Of a DNA stretch of 64,000 bases, positions 1 to 8,590 are shown in pieces (within the stretch, counting starts at the first letter, position 1; each line of letters begins with the position of its first letter). Both the position numbers and the translations under genes were made by a program. Source of the DNA: an uncultured Schlesneria sp. (GTDB lineage: Bacteria > Planctomycetota > Planctomycetia > Planctomycetales > Planctomycetaceae); the NCBI GenBank assembly GCA_903904835.1, contig CAIVEI010000051.1, forward strand, positions 1 to 64,000. Reading direction: 5' to 3'. Below the pieces are notes generated by a model that was given only the letters and a program-made list of their open reading frames with translations, was not told the DNA's origin and did not search any database.

Positions 1-1
1 G

Positions 2-328
2 AGCCTCTATTACCACTATTACGAATTCCCTGTACCGCACCGAGTTCACCCGCACTACGGCGTGATCACGGATCGTTTCAAGCTTGTGCATTACTACAAG
101 CCGGACATCGACGACTGGGAATTGCTCGACCGGGAAAAAGACCCGTTAGAACTTAAAAATTTCTATTCTGATCCGGCTTACGCAGAGACGATCAAAGATC
201 TGCATGTAGAAGTCGAACGACTACGAAAAGAAGTCGGTGAGACCATCGAACCGCCGCGTGCCGCTTACGGCAATCAGCCGTTTGAAAACGAACCGAAACG
301 CCCGTCGACGGTCCCAAATCGAAAATAG
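2..328 (+). CDS. Sulfatase, C-terminal fragment (cut by window start)
   Basis: The open frame runs in from the window edge and ends with TAG at 326-328, so only the last 108 residues are visible. The first residues read SLYYHYYEFP, then HRVHPHYGVITDRFKLVHYY and WELLDREKDPLE, the conserved C-terminal signature of planctomycete arylsulfatase-family proteins (known family). The catalytic Cys/Ser-formylglycine motif lies outside the window, so activity cannot be judged. These enzymes usually remove sulfate esters from polysaccharides in the periplasm or outside the cell. The tail after about residue 85 is charged and proline-rich. A long inverted repeat follows directly before the convergent DUF1501 gene. 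Confidence 0.85.
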   Translation, partial: SLYYHYYEFPVPHRVHPHYGVITDRFKLVHYYKPDIDDWELLDREKDPLELKNFYSDPAYAETIKDLHVEVERLRKEVGETIEPPRAAYGNQPFENEPKRPSTVPNRK

Positions 329-342
329 ATGACTTCTGAAAC

Positions 343-420
343 GATAGCCCGACGCGCAAGCGAGGGAACTTATTCCCGTTGAAACAAAGAGAAGATCTCT
401 CGCTTGCGCGTCGGGTTATC
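343..420. repeat. Inverted repeat of a dispersed 25-nt element
   Basis: Two 25-nt arms (343-367 and 396-420) are inverted copies with 23 of 25 positions matching, separated by 28 nt. The core is CCCGACGCGCAAGCGAGGGA. It lies between two convergent genes (stops at 328 and 433), where the RNA would fold into a long stem on either strand and could end transcription from both sides. A third copy lies at 63259-63281. Confidence 0.85.
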
Positions 421-432
421 GAATAATCCGGG

Positions 433-1773
433 TCAAATCAGTTCGGGCATCGCCTTCCAGTTGTCGACGAGGTAATGCGGTCGGCTTGACAGGTCGTGCA
501 AATGAACGGACAGCGGATCGATGCCGAAGTGGTGGTAGAGCGTAGCGTGGACTTCGCCGAAGTGGACAGGACGATCGGCGATCTTTGCTCCGTTGCGGTC
601 GGTTGCGCCGATGACCTGACCTGTTCGGAAGCCTCCACCAGCGATCAGGCCATTTCCCACGTCGGGCCAATGATCGCGGCCCGCTTCTGGATTGATTCGT
701 GGAGTACGACCGAATTCACCCCATGCCACAACGGCGACATCTTTATCGAGACCCCGTTCGTGAAGGTCGGTAATCAACGCGTGCATCCCTTGATCGAACA
801 GGGGAAAGTGCGTGTTTTTGCATTCGCTGAAATTGCTTGAGTGAAAATCCCAGCGTCCGAAGTTCAGCGTCACCACGCGAGCACCCGCTTCGACGAGTCG
901 GCGGGCCATCAAGAATTGTTCGAGGTTCCGAGGTGCTCCATCGCCGTAATTATTGGGGTCACCCTTGCCATATCGGGCGAGCAAGGCCGGATCTTCTTTC
1001 GAAATGTCCAATGCTTCCGACAGACGACTGGATGTTAAAATCCCCATCGCTTGCTTGTTCAGTGAATCGAGTCCATCCATCATCCCCTTGGCATCAGCAT
1101 CGCGGCGAAAGTGATCGAAACTTGCCAGAAGCTGCTGACGATTGGAAAGTCGGCCTAAGTCGATTCCATTGAGTTTCATATCGTCTCGCGAGGGGCCGGA
1201 CGGGCGGAATGCCGCATGGGTCACTCCCAAAAACCCGGGATGGCCCGGTGAACCATAAGGAGGATGTCCCGCGTTCGGCGCCAATCCAAAAAATGGAGGA
1301 ACCGATTGATTGACGGGACCGAGAACTTTAGAAATTGTCGAGCCGATTGACGGCCACCCGCCCGCAGGTTGATTCGTCGCCTTTCGACCTGTGTAGCAGA
1401 TGAACGAGTCATGGTCGCCACTGGGAGAGCCATACACTGACCGGAGCGGCACGAGCTTGTCCATGATGGAAGCGAGTTTCGGCAAATGCTCGCAAATCTG
1501 GATACCAGGGACGTTCGTTTCAATCGGACGAAATTCTCCTCGGATTTCGGCAGGGGCGTCTGGCTTCAGGTCGTACATATCCTGGTGTGGTGGCGCACCC
1601 ACCATGTAGATCATGATGACCGCTTTATGAGACTTTGTGATCCCCGCCGTTTGTTCGGCGCGAAGCAAGCCTGGCAAACTGAGTCCGCCCAGCCCCAAAG
1701 CACCGATCCGCAGGGCGTCACGCCGAGTGACGCGGTCGCACAATCGATGAGAGGCACCGGAAATTGTCAGCAT
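433..1773 (-). CDS. DUF1501 family protein, Tat-exported
   Basis: 446 residues. A twin-arginine signal is visible near residues 17-40 (TRRDALRIGALGLGGLSLPG), so export in folded form is likely. The body contains family landmarks: IYMVGAPPHQDMYDLKP near residue 55, the segment around SGDHDSF, and VVAWGEFGRTPRIN followed by GRDHWP near the C-terminus, which resemble metal-binding positions of the alkaline-phosphatase/sulfatase fold. DUF1501 proteins are abundant in planctomycetes and usually paired with a DUF1549/DUF1553 cytochrome-like protein; here no partner is adjacent, unlike the pair at 9931-14527. Substrate is unknown. The ATG at 1771-1773 is the only start that keeps the signal intact. 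Confidence 0.9.
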   Translation of the reverse strand: MLTISGASHRLCDRVTRRDALRIGALGLGGLSLPGLLRAEQTAGITKSHKAVIMIYMVGAPPHQDMYDLKPDAPAEIRGEFRPIETNVPGIQICEHLPKLASIMDKLVPLRSVYGSPSGDHDSFICYTGRKATNQPAGGWPSIGSTISKVLGPVNQSVPPFFGLAPNAGHPPYGSPGHPGFLGVTHAAFRPSGPSRDDMKLNGIDLGRLSNRQQLLASFDHFRRDADAKGMMDGLDSLNKQAMGILTSSRLSEALDISKEDPALLARYGKGDPNNYGDGAPRNLEQFLMARRLVEAGARVVTLNFGRWDFHSSNFSECKNTHFPLFDQGMHALITDLHERGLDKDVAVVAWGEFGRTPRINPEAGRDHWPDVGNGLIAGGGFRTGQVIGATDRNGAKIADRPVHFGEVHATLYHHFGIDPLSVHLHDLSSRPHYLVDNWKAMPELI

Positions 1774-1953
1774 GGAAAGTCCTTATGCGGCAAGGCCGTG
1801 CCAGGCAGCGGCCAGAACATCAAGGCAGGAAGTCGGGCAGGTTTGTCCTAAAGGGCATTTTGCCGTCCCCTTTTTTAGGCAAAGCAAAAGCCATCGTTGA
1901 TGCGTATATCGTAAGCGAATATCGGTGCTGAAGCCAAGTCTTATTCACGAAAA

Positions 1954-2217
1954 TTACTCATCGACAATTTCCGGAATGCCAAAACCGGACTGCCCGTTAC
2001 ATCCATACTTGGGCATTCGCCAACAGATGATCGTTGACTTCATCTTCAAAAAACGTGTCGACCGATTCGGAAAACCACACTCCACATGAACTAAAATTAT
2101 TGGATACGATAAACCTTTGATATTTTCGCGCCCTAAATCGTCGCGAATCCCGATGAGTGAATAGAGAACAGAATCAGATTTGTGAATTGGCGGGCAATAT
2201 TGCCAGGCGGACATCAC
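1954..2217 (-). pseudogene. Small ORF, probably frameshifted; family not recognised
   Basis: The continuous frame encodes 87 residues beginning near MSAWQYCPPIHKSDS. The first two thirds look protein-like (SLIGIRDDLGREN, IILVHVEC), but the end becomes implausible after the run of six T (minus strand) around 2049-2054. In the -1 frame the same DNA reads FFEDEVNDHLLANAQVWM and then stops, which is much more natural. One extra T in that run would join the two halves into a protein of about 72 residues. Either a small gene has lost one base, or the assembly has. No function is proposed. 1774-1953 upstream of the DUF1501 gene holds nothing recognisable. Confidence 0.35.
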
Positions 2218-2248
2218 GCACGGGCTGCTTTGCTGAGGATGGTGCTAG

Positions 2249-4411
2249 ATGAGTTCAAAACCTGACGTCTTACGTCATCTGCCTGTTCCGATTCCGATGA
2301 TGCAGACGGCGGTTTTCCGAGCGACGATTTTCGCATCCGCGATTTTTGTCAGCGCGTTTCTGCTGTTTCAGGTACAGCCACTGTTGGGGAAATTTATTCT
2401 TCCCTGGTTTGGAGGGAGTCCGGCCGTCTGGACAACATGCATGCTGTTCTTCCAGGTTACCTTATTTCTAGGTTATGCCTACGCTCACGCGATTTCTCGC
2501 TGGCTCAGCCCCGGTCAGCAACGAATCGTTCATCTGGGATTAGTCGCCTGTGCCATGGCAGTCTTGCCGATCGCACCCAATTCAGCCTGGAAGCCAACGG
2601 ATAACTCCCAGCCAACGTGTCGAATACTTCTACTGCTGACGACGACTGTCGGTTTGTCATATTTCGTGTTGTCGGCCACTGGACCACTGTTGCAGTCCTG
2701 GTTCAGCCGAGTTTGCCCGGGCCGCTCGCCGTATCGTCTCTATTCGCTGTCGAACATCGGTTCGCTGTTGGCGCTGATCAGCTATCCCTTGTTTATTGAA
2801 CCGCTCTGGTCGAGCACGATGCAGGCCAACGTCTGGTCCGGTTTGTTTCTTCTTTTCGCGATCTTATGCAGTGCATGCACGATCTGGGCTGGGGAGGTTT
2901 CCTTACCTTTTGAAAATCGCAAAACCACGACAGCGGCTGAAGTGGTTCCCCGTCTCTGGCAGCGCGCATTGTGGCTGCTGCTTCCCGCCTGTAGTTGCCT
3001 TATGCTGCTGGCAACTACGAACGAAGTGACACAGGACGTCGCACCGATCCCCTTTTTGTGGGTCGTTCCGCTCGGTCTTTACCTGCTGTCGTTTATCATC
3101 TGCTTCGATCATGAAGCATGGTATCGACGCGAGATCATTGCACCGTTCACGGCCGTCTCACTGGTACTTGTTGCCGGGCTTGTCGACTGGCCGGACTGGA
3201 TTGGAATGAAATTGACAACGGTACAAGAATTGATTTTTTACTTCGTTGCATTATTTAGTGTCTGTATGGTTTGTCATGGTGAAGTGGTGCGATTGCGTCC
3301 TTCACCGAAGTATTTAACCGAGTTCTATTTGATGTTATCGGCCGGTGGTGCCGCTGGCGGGATCTGCGTCAGCCTGCTGGCACCGAGTCTCTTTACTACG
3401 TATCTGGAATGGTCGCTGTGTTTGGTAATTTCCTTTATCATCGCTGCCGTCGTTGGGATGTGGGCGCTTTATGAACACGGGTCCAAAGCAAACGTCGCTG
3501 TCGGCGAAACTCGTTCAAGTCGAAAATGGTATGCCACTCGTCCGGTCTTTTATGCTGTTTGTGCGATCCAGTTGATGGCTTTAGCACAAATTTTTATCTG
3601 GCAATTTACCTATGGAGATGCCATTTACCGTGGTCGCAATTTTTATGGAACCGTTCGAGTCAACGACTGGACGACGGAAGAAAACGAACCGTTTCGAGCG
3701 TTCATCAGCGGGAATGTGAATCATGGACGACAGTGGATGTCGCCAGAAAAGCGGTCGCGGCCAACGACGTACTATGGTGAAGGAACAGCTCCCGCACTGG
3801 GAATCGCGTGCGTGCAGTCGCAACCGTCCGTTCGAATTGGAGTGGTCGGCATGGGGGTCGGCACCCTGGCCAGTTATGCTCGTCCAGACGACACCGTCCG
3901 TTTTTATGAAATTAATCCACAAGTTGAACTGATCGCCCGCCAGTACTTCCATTTTTTAGGTGACTGCAAAGGCCAATGCGATATCGTCATTGGCGACGCA
4001 CGGCTGGTGCTGGAACGAGAGACGCCGAACCAGTTTGAGATCCTGATACTTGACGCTTTCACCAGCGATGCGCCTCCTGTCCATTTGCTGACGAAAGAAG
4101 CCTTTGATCAATACGCCAGGCATCTTCGACCCGATGGACTTCTGGTTGTCAACGTGACGAATACCTACCTGGAACTGGCACCAGTCGTCGCGAAACTGGG
4201 GCATAAACTGGGCTGGAAATCGGTCCGCATTCGCACTCCAACCAATCCCAGCCGATTGGCCTATCGGACCGACTATCTCGTCCTGTCACGTCATGCATCG
4301 CAATTGCCTGAATCATTGTCGGCAGAAACGATCCCACACGACATCGTTCTCGCCGCCCCCTTGTGGACTGACCAATACAGCAATCTCTTACAGGTCATCA
4401 AGCGAGACTGA
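2249..4411 (+). CDS. Membrane protein fused to spermidine-synthase-like domain
   Basis: 720 residues. The N-terminal half is highly hydrophobic with about ten membrane segments (beginning FASAIFVSAFLLFQVQPLLG), a pattern known in fused MFS/spermidine synthase proteins. The C-terminal part (about 500-690) is a Rossmann-type methyltransferase/aminopropyltransferase fold: VVGMGVGTLASYARP is the glycine-rich nucleotide-binding loop at about 531, RFYEINPQV gives the acidic residue after strand 2, and ILDAFTSDAPPVHLLT is the expected segment near 600. Whether it makes polyamines is uncertain, because membrane-fused members are mostly uncharacterised. An alternative start is the in-frame ATG 17 codons on (MMQTAVF). 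The next gene begins about 110 nt downstream on the same strand. Confidence 0.85.
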   Translation: MSSKPDVLRHLPVPIPMMQTAVFRATIFASAIFVSAFLLFQVQPLLGKFILPWFGGSPAVWTTCMLFFQVTLFLGYAYAHAISRWLSPGQQRIVHLGLVACAMAVLPIAPNSAWKPTDNSQPTCRILLLLTTTVGLSYFVLSATGPLLQSWFSRVCPGRSPYRLYSLSNIGSLLALISYPLFIEPLWSSTMQANVWSGLFLLFAILCSACTIWAGEVSLPFENRKTTTAAEVVPRLWQRALWLLLPACSCLMLLATTNEVTQDVAPIPFLWVVPLGLYLLSFIICFDHEAWYRREIIAPFTAVSLVLVAGLVDWPDWIGMKLTTVQELIFYFVALFSVCMVCHGEVVRLRPSPKYLTEFYLMLSAGGAAGGICVSLLAPSLFTTYLEWSLCLVISFIIAAVVGMWALYEHGSKANVAVGETRSSRKWYATRPVFYAVCAIQLMALAQIFIWQFTYGDAIYRGRNFYGTVRVNDWTTEENEPFRAFISGNVNHGRQWMSPEKRSRPTTYYGEGTAPALGIACVQSQPSVRIGVVGMGVGTLASYARPDDTVRFYEINPQVELIARQYFHFLGDCKGQCDIVIGDARLVLERETPNQFEILILDAFTSDAPPVHLLTKEAFDQYARHLRPDGLLVVNVTNTYLELAPVVAKLGHKLGWKSVRIRTPTNPSRLAYRTDYLVLSRHASQLPESLSAETIPHDIVLAAPLWTDQYSNLLQVIKRD

Positions 4412-4520
4412 GTCGTATCCAAAATTCTTCGCAATGGTTTATGATGACGCCGTAAAACGTCTGGTCGCCAGGGATTGGTGTAAGACCGTTTCCGTCATAA
4501 AAAACAATGGGACAGTCGGC

Positions 4521-5249
4521 GTGGCTTTGATTGAGATTCGTGATGTCTGCAAAGTCTACAACCTTGGCGAGGTCAAAGTCGATGCGTTAAAGAACGCGCA
4601 GTTAACGATCGAGCAAGGGGAATACGTGGCGCTCATAGGACCATCGGGGTCGGGCAAAAGCACGCTGATGAATACTCTTGGCTGCCTGGATCGACCCACT
4701 TCAGGCAGTTACAAACTGGCGGGTGAAGAAATCGCGACGATGTCAAACGATGATCGCGCCCGGATCCGCAACCAGCGTATTGGTTTCGTCTTTCAAAACT
4801 TCAATTTGTTGAATCGAACATCGGCACTGGAAAACGTCGAACTGCCGCTTCTGTACGCCAAAGGAATTTCGGCCGCCGATCGCCACCGACGTGCCATTGA
4901 AAAACTGTCGCTGGTGGGGCTTGGAAATCGACTCGATCATCATCCCAGCCAACTTTCCGGTGGACAGCAGCAGCGAGTCGCGATTGCCCGTGCCCTGGTC
5001 AATGAGCCGGCGATCCTGATGGGTGACGAACCGACCGGAAACCTTGATTCCAAGACCAGCCGGGAAGTGATTACCCTGTTCCGGGAATTGAATGAATCGG
5101 CAGGAATTACAGTCATTCTAGTGACGCATGATGCGAATGTGGCCAAGAACGCCAAACGGGTCGTGGTGTTGCGAGACGGGGGAATCGTCTGCGACACGAC
5201 AGACTTTCGTCAGGCGTTACACGTCCTACAGTCGGGTCTTGAAGAATAA
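4521..5249 (+). CDS. ABC transporter ATP-binding protein, MacB/LolD type
   Basis: About 242 residues from the GTG at 4521 (VALIEIRDVCKVY), the start that matches the usual family N-terminus; an in-frame ATG at 4434 would add 29 atypical residues. Visible motifs: Walker A GPSGSGKST, Q-loop FQNFNLLNR, signature LSGGQQQRVAIARAL, Walker B ILMGDEPTGNLD, H-loop VTHD. This composition is typical of ATPases that power MacB-, FtsE- or LolD-like permeases, which act on outer-membrane lipoproteins, peptides or efflux substrates. The next gene is a TolC-family outer membrane protein 72 nt downstream, but no MacB-type permease or membrane-fusion protein is present, so the permease must be encoded elsewhere. 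Confidence 0.88.
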   Translation: MALIEIRDVCKVYNLGEVKVDALKNAQLTIEQGEYVALIGPSGSGKSTLMNTLGCLDRPTSGSYKLAGEEIATMSNDDRARIRNQRIGFVFQNFNLLNRTSALENVELPLLYAKGISAADRHRRAIEKLSLVGLGNRLDHHPSQLSGGQQQRVAIARALVNEPAILMGDEPTGNLDSKTSREVITLFRELNESAGITVILVTHDANVAKNAKRVVVLRDGGIVCDTTDFRQALHVLQSGLEE

Positions 5250-5321
5250 CCCTCGTCCTGTGCGATACTCTCCGACGATGAATGACCGGGATGGTCCATT
5301 CGTTGTTGTGAGTGTTTTGGT

Positions 5322-7385
5322 ATGGATGCCAATCACCGATGTCGCACGGTCGCAATTTTGGCGATGTTTCTGCTGCTGTCGGCAAAATCTGCCGATGCCC
5401 AGCGGTTGTTGCCGACGTTGTTTCCTGAACAGCGGTCCATACAGATCCGTGATCCGTCGCAGCTTCCCAAGTATCGGATCAACGATTCTGTTCCACCTCC
5501 GACGGTGTCAACAAAAGTCGATCTTGAACCGTATCCGGTTTCGCTCGACGACGTCATTCGAATTTCGCTTGGCCGGACAGACGTCGTTCGAATCCTTGTC
5601 GGAACGACTGCGACTTCGAGCGGTCAGACGATTTACGACGCGGCGATTACTAATACGACCGTTGACCAGAGCAACGCTCGTTTCGACCCGGTTTTTTCGG
5701 CGACCAGTGCCTACAACAATGTTGAAAGTCCAAACACGGGCTTATCAGCAATACCCGGTCAGGCATTACTCTACGGCGTTCGTACCGATGCGTTCGCAAA
5801 TTCGACAAATCTGACAAAACTGAATGCACTCGGCGGAACTGCAGGAATTGGCTGGAATTCGACCACCTCTCAATTTCGCCCTGACATCTTTCCTCTGAAT
5901 CCACAAACATCAAGTTCCACGACGCTGAACTATACCCAACCCCTGTTAAAGGGCGCGGGCTTTGGGCCAAATCTTGCGCCGATCGTCATTTCCCGTATCA
6001 ATACCGAGATTTCGTTTTTTACTTTGAAAGATTCTGTACAGGAGATGGTTCGAGGTGTGATCGAAGCTTACTGGTCGCTGGTTTCCGCTCGGACTGATGT
6101 CTGGTCGAAACAGCAGCAGATCGAGCAACTGGAAGTCGTCGTGAACCGAATCAAATCCCGAGTCAAAGTCAATCTCGATAATCGAGCGGATCTATCGCAG
6201 GTCCAGGTGACTTTGGCCAATACGCGTGCCGCTCTGGTGACGTCACGTGCGAATGTGATTCAGCGCGAGGATGCATTGCGAAATATCATTGGTATGCCCC
6301 CATCGGACGGGATGCGACTGATTCCCTATTCTCCTCCAATGGACGAACGGTTTCACACTGAGTGGTCGCAGATACTCGAAATCGCTTCAGAACGTCGGCC
6401 CGATCTGGTCGAATTGAAGTTGATCATTGAAGCGGACGAACAACAGATTCTTATTGCGAAAAACGCGGCGCTGCCGCAACTTGATGGAGTCGCTCTGTAT
6501 CGATGGAACGGTCTCGAGGGAACGACGCCGAGCGGACGGCAATTACAAACCGGGACTGGTGCAAATACCGACTGGACGCTTGGTGTCAATTTTTCTGTTC
6601 CGCTCGGCTTACGTCAGTCGCGAGCGGCGTTGAGGCAGCGAGAGCTGACGATCGTTCGCGATCGAATCAATCTTAACCAGGGGATGCATAACGCGGCCCA
6701 CCTCCTGGCGACCAGTATCCGAACCCTGGACCAGAACTACGAACTCTATCTGGCTTATCGCGAAGTCCGCGAAGCGGCCAAGATCAACCTCGATTATCAA
6801 TTGGCCAAGTATCGAACCGGGAGTGCGATTCTGATTAACGTCTTGCAGGCAGTGACCGACTGGGGGAACGCAATTTCCAACGAAGCCAACTCACTTGCCG
6901 CATACAATACCACGTTGGCAACCCTCGAACGCCAGACGGGAACGATTCTCGAAACGCACGGCGTCCGATTCTACGAAGAGCGGTTCGGTTCGATTGGTCC
7001 GCTGGGCCGATTCGTTTCAGACGTCTGCTATCCTCTTGACAACCGACCGTCGACTAACGGCGATCGGTATCCAATGTCAGATAAACCCTCAGAAGAGAAG
7101 TTTGAATTGGAACGCCCGAAGAATATGCGAGCGAAGCCGTTAAACATTGATTACGAAAAAGATGATTTACCAAGCCTGGAAGAGAGCTTGCCAGATGTTC
7201 CCCCAGCACCAAAGCCAAATTCAGATCAAGAAACGATACCCTCACCGACGCCCTCAAACCGCAGCATTGATGACGTTCCCATTCCCCCGGTCCCCGAAGG
7301 CAAAAAGCCAGAAATTGAGACTCCATCGGTCTCAACCAAATCCAAGTCAATCAGGCAACGGTTTTTAAGTTGGAGACAAAGGTAA
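5322..7385 (+). CDS. TolC-family outer membrane protein
   Basis: 687 residues with a signal peptide (residues 1-26, TVAILAMFLLLSAKSADAQ). The segment from about 75 to 560 has the two repeated outer-membrane-efflux regions: long amphipathic helices such as VQEMVRGVIEAYWSLVSARTD and DLSQVQVTLANTRAALVTSR, and in the second half MHNAAHLLATSIRTLDQNYE and KYRTGSAILINVLQAVTDW. This is the trimeric barrel plus tunnel architecture of TolC. The last ~110 residues are an unusual proline-, serine- and lysine-rich tail (SLPDVPPAPKPNSDQ) ending in a basic cluster. The ABC ATPase upstream suggests a shared export role, but a complete efflux complex is not encoded here. Confidence 0.88.
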   Translation: MDANHRCRTVAILAMFLLLSAKSADAQRLLPTLFPEQRSIQIRDPSQLPKYRINDSVPPPTVSTKVDLEPYPVSLDDVIRISLGRTDVVRILVGTTATSSGQTIYDAAITNTTVDQSNARFDPVFSATSAYNNVESPNTGLSAIPGQALLYGVRTDAFANSTNLTKLNALGGTAGIGWNSTTSQFRPDIFPLNPQTSSSTTLNYTQPLLKGAGFGPNLAPIVISRINTEISFFTLKDSVQEMVRGVIEAYWSLVSARTDVWSKQQQIEQLEVVVNRIKSRVKVNLDNRADLSQVQVTLANTRAALVTSRANVIQREDALRNIIGMPPSDGMRLIPYSPPMDERFHTEWSQILEIASERRPDLVELKLIIEADEQQILIAKNAALPQLDGVALYRWNGLEGTTPSGRQLQTGTGANTDWTLGVNFSVPLGLRQSRAALRQRELTIVRDRINLNQGMHNAAHLLATSIRTLDQNYELYLAYREVREAAKINLDYQLAKYRTGSAILINVLQAVTDWGNAISNEANSLAAYNTTLATLERQTGTILETHGVRFYEERFGSIGPLGRFVSDVCYPLDNRPSTNGDRYPMSDKPSEEKFELERPKNMRAKPLNIDYEKDDLPSLEESLPDVPPAPKPNSDQETIPSPTPSNRSIDDVPIPPVPEGKKPEIETPSVSTKSKSIRQRFLSWRQR

Positions 7386-7507
7386 TTTTAGAAAAGGAAC
7401 GGACTATGGTTTTGAGATAGTTGAATCACCGTTTTTTCGAGCCCTTTTCGAAGTTCCTGTGTCCTATTTGCGAAACATCCCCTGGTATTGTTATCATTAT
7501 GTTTCAT

Positions 7508-7591
7508 GCGAGAGTGGCGAAACTGGCAGACGCGCTGGATTTAGGATCCTGTACCTTAATCGGTGTGGGGGTTCGACTCCCCCCTCTCGCA
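7508..7591 (+). tRNA. tRNA-Leu (anticodon UAG)
   Basis: An 84-nt cloverleaf with a long variable arm. Acceptor GCGAGAG pairs with CTCTCGC, followed by discriminator A. The D arm reads GTGGCGAAACTGGCAGACGC, the anticodon loop TTTAGGA gives UAG (codon CUA), and the T arm GGGGG-TTCGACT-CCCCC is perfect. The second anticodon-stem pair is T/T (CTGGA with TCCTG), a mismatch worth noting. CCA is not encoded. Confidence 0.95.
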
Positions 7592-7940
7592 TTTTCAATT
7601 CAAATTGACCCGAATGATCTGCGTCGAGAACGCTCGTGCTGATTACCAAGGAATGGCAGTGAGGCTTCAGATTTGGAATTTTTTGACGATATAAATCAAA
7701 AAATTCCATGTGGAGCGTTGGTTGGATTTGAGGTTTCGGCAGTCACCGCAGTTGAAATTGGCCTACGAGCCATATGGTTCGTAAGCGGTAGCCCTCATGA
7801 AGAAAACATTTCAAAGGGGGCACCGTGAAAGACAATCGTATCGGTGAAGCCAATGATACAAGCCTGTAAAGGCCAAATCGTCGAATCCGATTGGGCTTCC
7901 AGGACGGATCATTTTAATGCGATCGTCCTGATATCTGCTT
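7592..7940. other. Intergenic region with a perfect hairpin
   Basis: No gene is visible between tRNA-Leu and the lipoprotein gene. The main structure is a perfect 13-bp inverted repeat (7674-7686 with 7696-7708, 9-nt loop), AT-rich with runs of T and A in the arms. It could terminate transcription on either strand, ending the tRNA transcript and facing the minus-strand lipoprotein gene. Confidence 0.7.
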
Positions 7941-8438
7941 TTACAACTCAATTTTGAAGTGGTTATCCCCATTCTCTTTGACTGTGAAGCTAAGCCCGCT
8001 GGTATCTGTCTTGCTGTATTTCGCAGGAAGCATTAGTGGCGGTTTCTCTTTTTTAACTGATTTCGCCTTTTCTTTCATTTGTTTCTGCAATTCAGAAGCT
8101 TTTTTCAGATACTCCTGAGCTTCAGCATCCGTTGTAGGACGTTGAGGAACTTCATTGGCGATTCCAGTGTCGTCCGAAGGAACATCGACTGCAACCGCAA
8201 TTTTGACGGGGCCGACGGCAACAGACGAAACTTTAAACTTTCCGCCTGGGCCGGTAAGACAGAGAGCGACGGGGCCTTTTTCAGGAACAATCGCGACTCT
8301 GGCACCCTCCAAAGGTACCATCAAAAACGTTACGGTGCCGTCTGCCGGAGCGACTTTGAGGGCGGGTTTTGAACATCCAACATCCACCAGCAGCAAACAA
8401 ATGCAGGAAATTCCAAACCATTGATATCTACGCAACAC
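7941..8438 (-). CDS. Small lipoprotein with carboxypeptidase-regulatory-like fold
   Basis: 165 residues. A signal peptide ends in a lipobox-like VGCS near residue 22, so it is probably a membrane-anchored lipoprotein. Residues 30-85 (ADGTVTFLMVPLEGARVAIVPEKGP, then GGKFKVSSVAVGPVKIAV) look like the beta-sandwich repeat common in small planctomycete lipoproteins encoded next to DUF1559 genes. The middle is lysine-rich and probably helical (residues 108-135), and the last 25 residues return to beta structure (GLSFTVKENGDNHFKIEL). The DUF1559 gene lies upstream on the same strand, separated by a terminator-like hairpin. Function unknown. Confidence 0.75.
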   Translation of the reverse strand: MLRRYQWFGISCICLLLVDVGCSKPALKVAPADGTVTFLMVPLEGARVAIVPEKGPVALCLTGPGGKFKVSSVAVGPVKIAVAVDVPSDDTGIANEVPQRPTTDAEAQEYLKKASELQKQMKEKAKSVKKEKPPLMLPAKYSKTDTSGLSFTVKENGDNHFKIEL

Positions 8439-8500
8439 AACCTGATTCTTTCTAGATTTTCGAGTGGAACAGTCGCGCCGAAAAACACATCGGAAAATAA

Positions 8501-8576
8501 GAAAAAAGAGGGGGCTGACTCAGCGCGATTTCATAACCGATTTAAGGAATTGAAATCGAGCAAGTCGCCTGCCCCC
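8501..8576 (-). terminator. Intrinsic terminator-like hairpin after the DUF1559 gene
   Basis: Read on the minus strand, GGGGGC (from 8576) pairs with GCCCCC (to 8510), with a second inner stem CGATTTC/GAAATCG, and six T follow one base pair later (8507-8502). It starts 14 nt after the DUF1559 stop and sits before the lipoprotein gene, so the second gene would be reduced by termination or need its own promoter. Confidence 0.65.
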
Positions 8577-8590
8577 ATTTGTCTGGTGCT

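Noticed and set aside
5128-5814. 228-residue frame overlapping the ABC ATPase end and TolC start
   Set aside because: Arginine- and serine-rich shadow of the two real genes in another frame.
7497-7709. Minus-strand open frame over tRNA-Leu (reads GGVEPPHRLRYRILNPARLP)
   Set aside because: It is the translation of the complement of the tRNA and a familiar false product; the tRNA fold explains the conservation.
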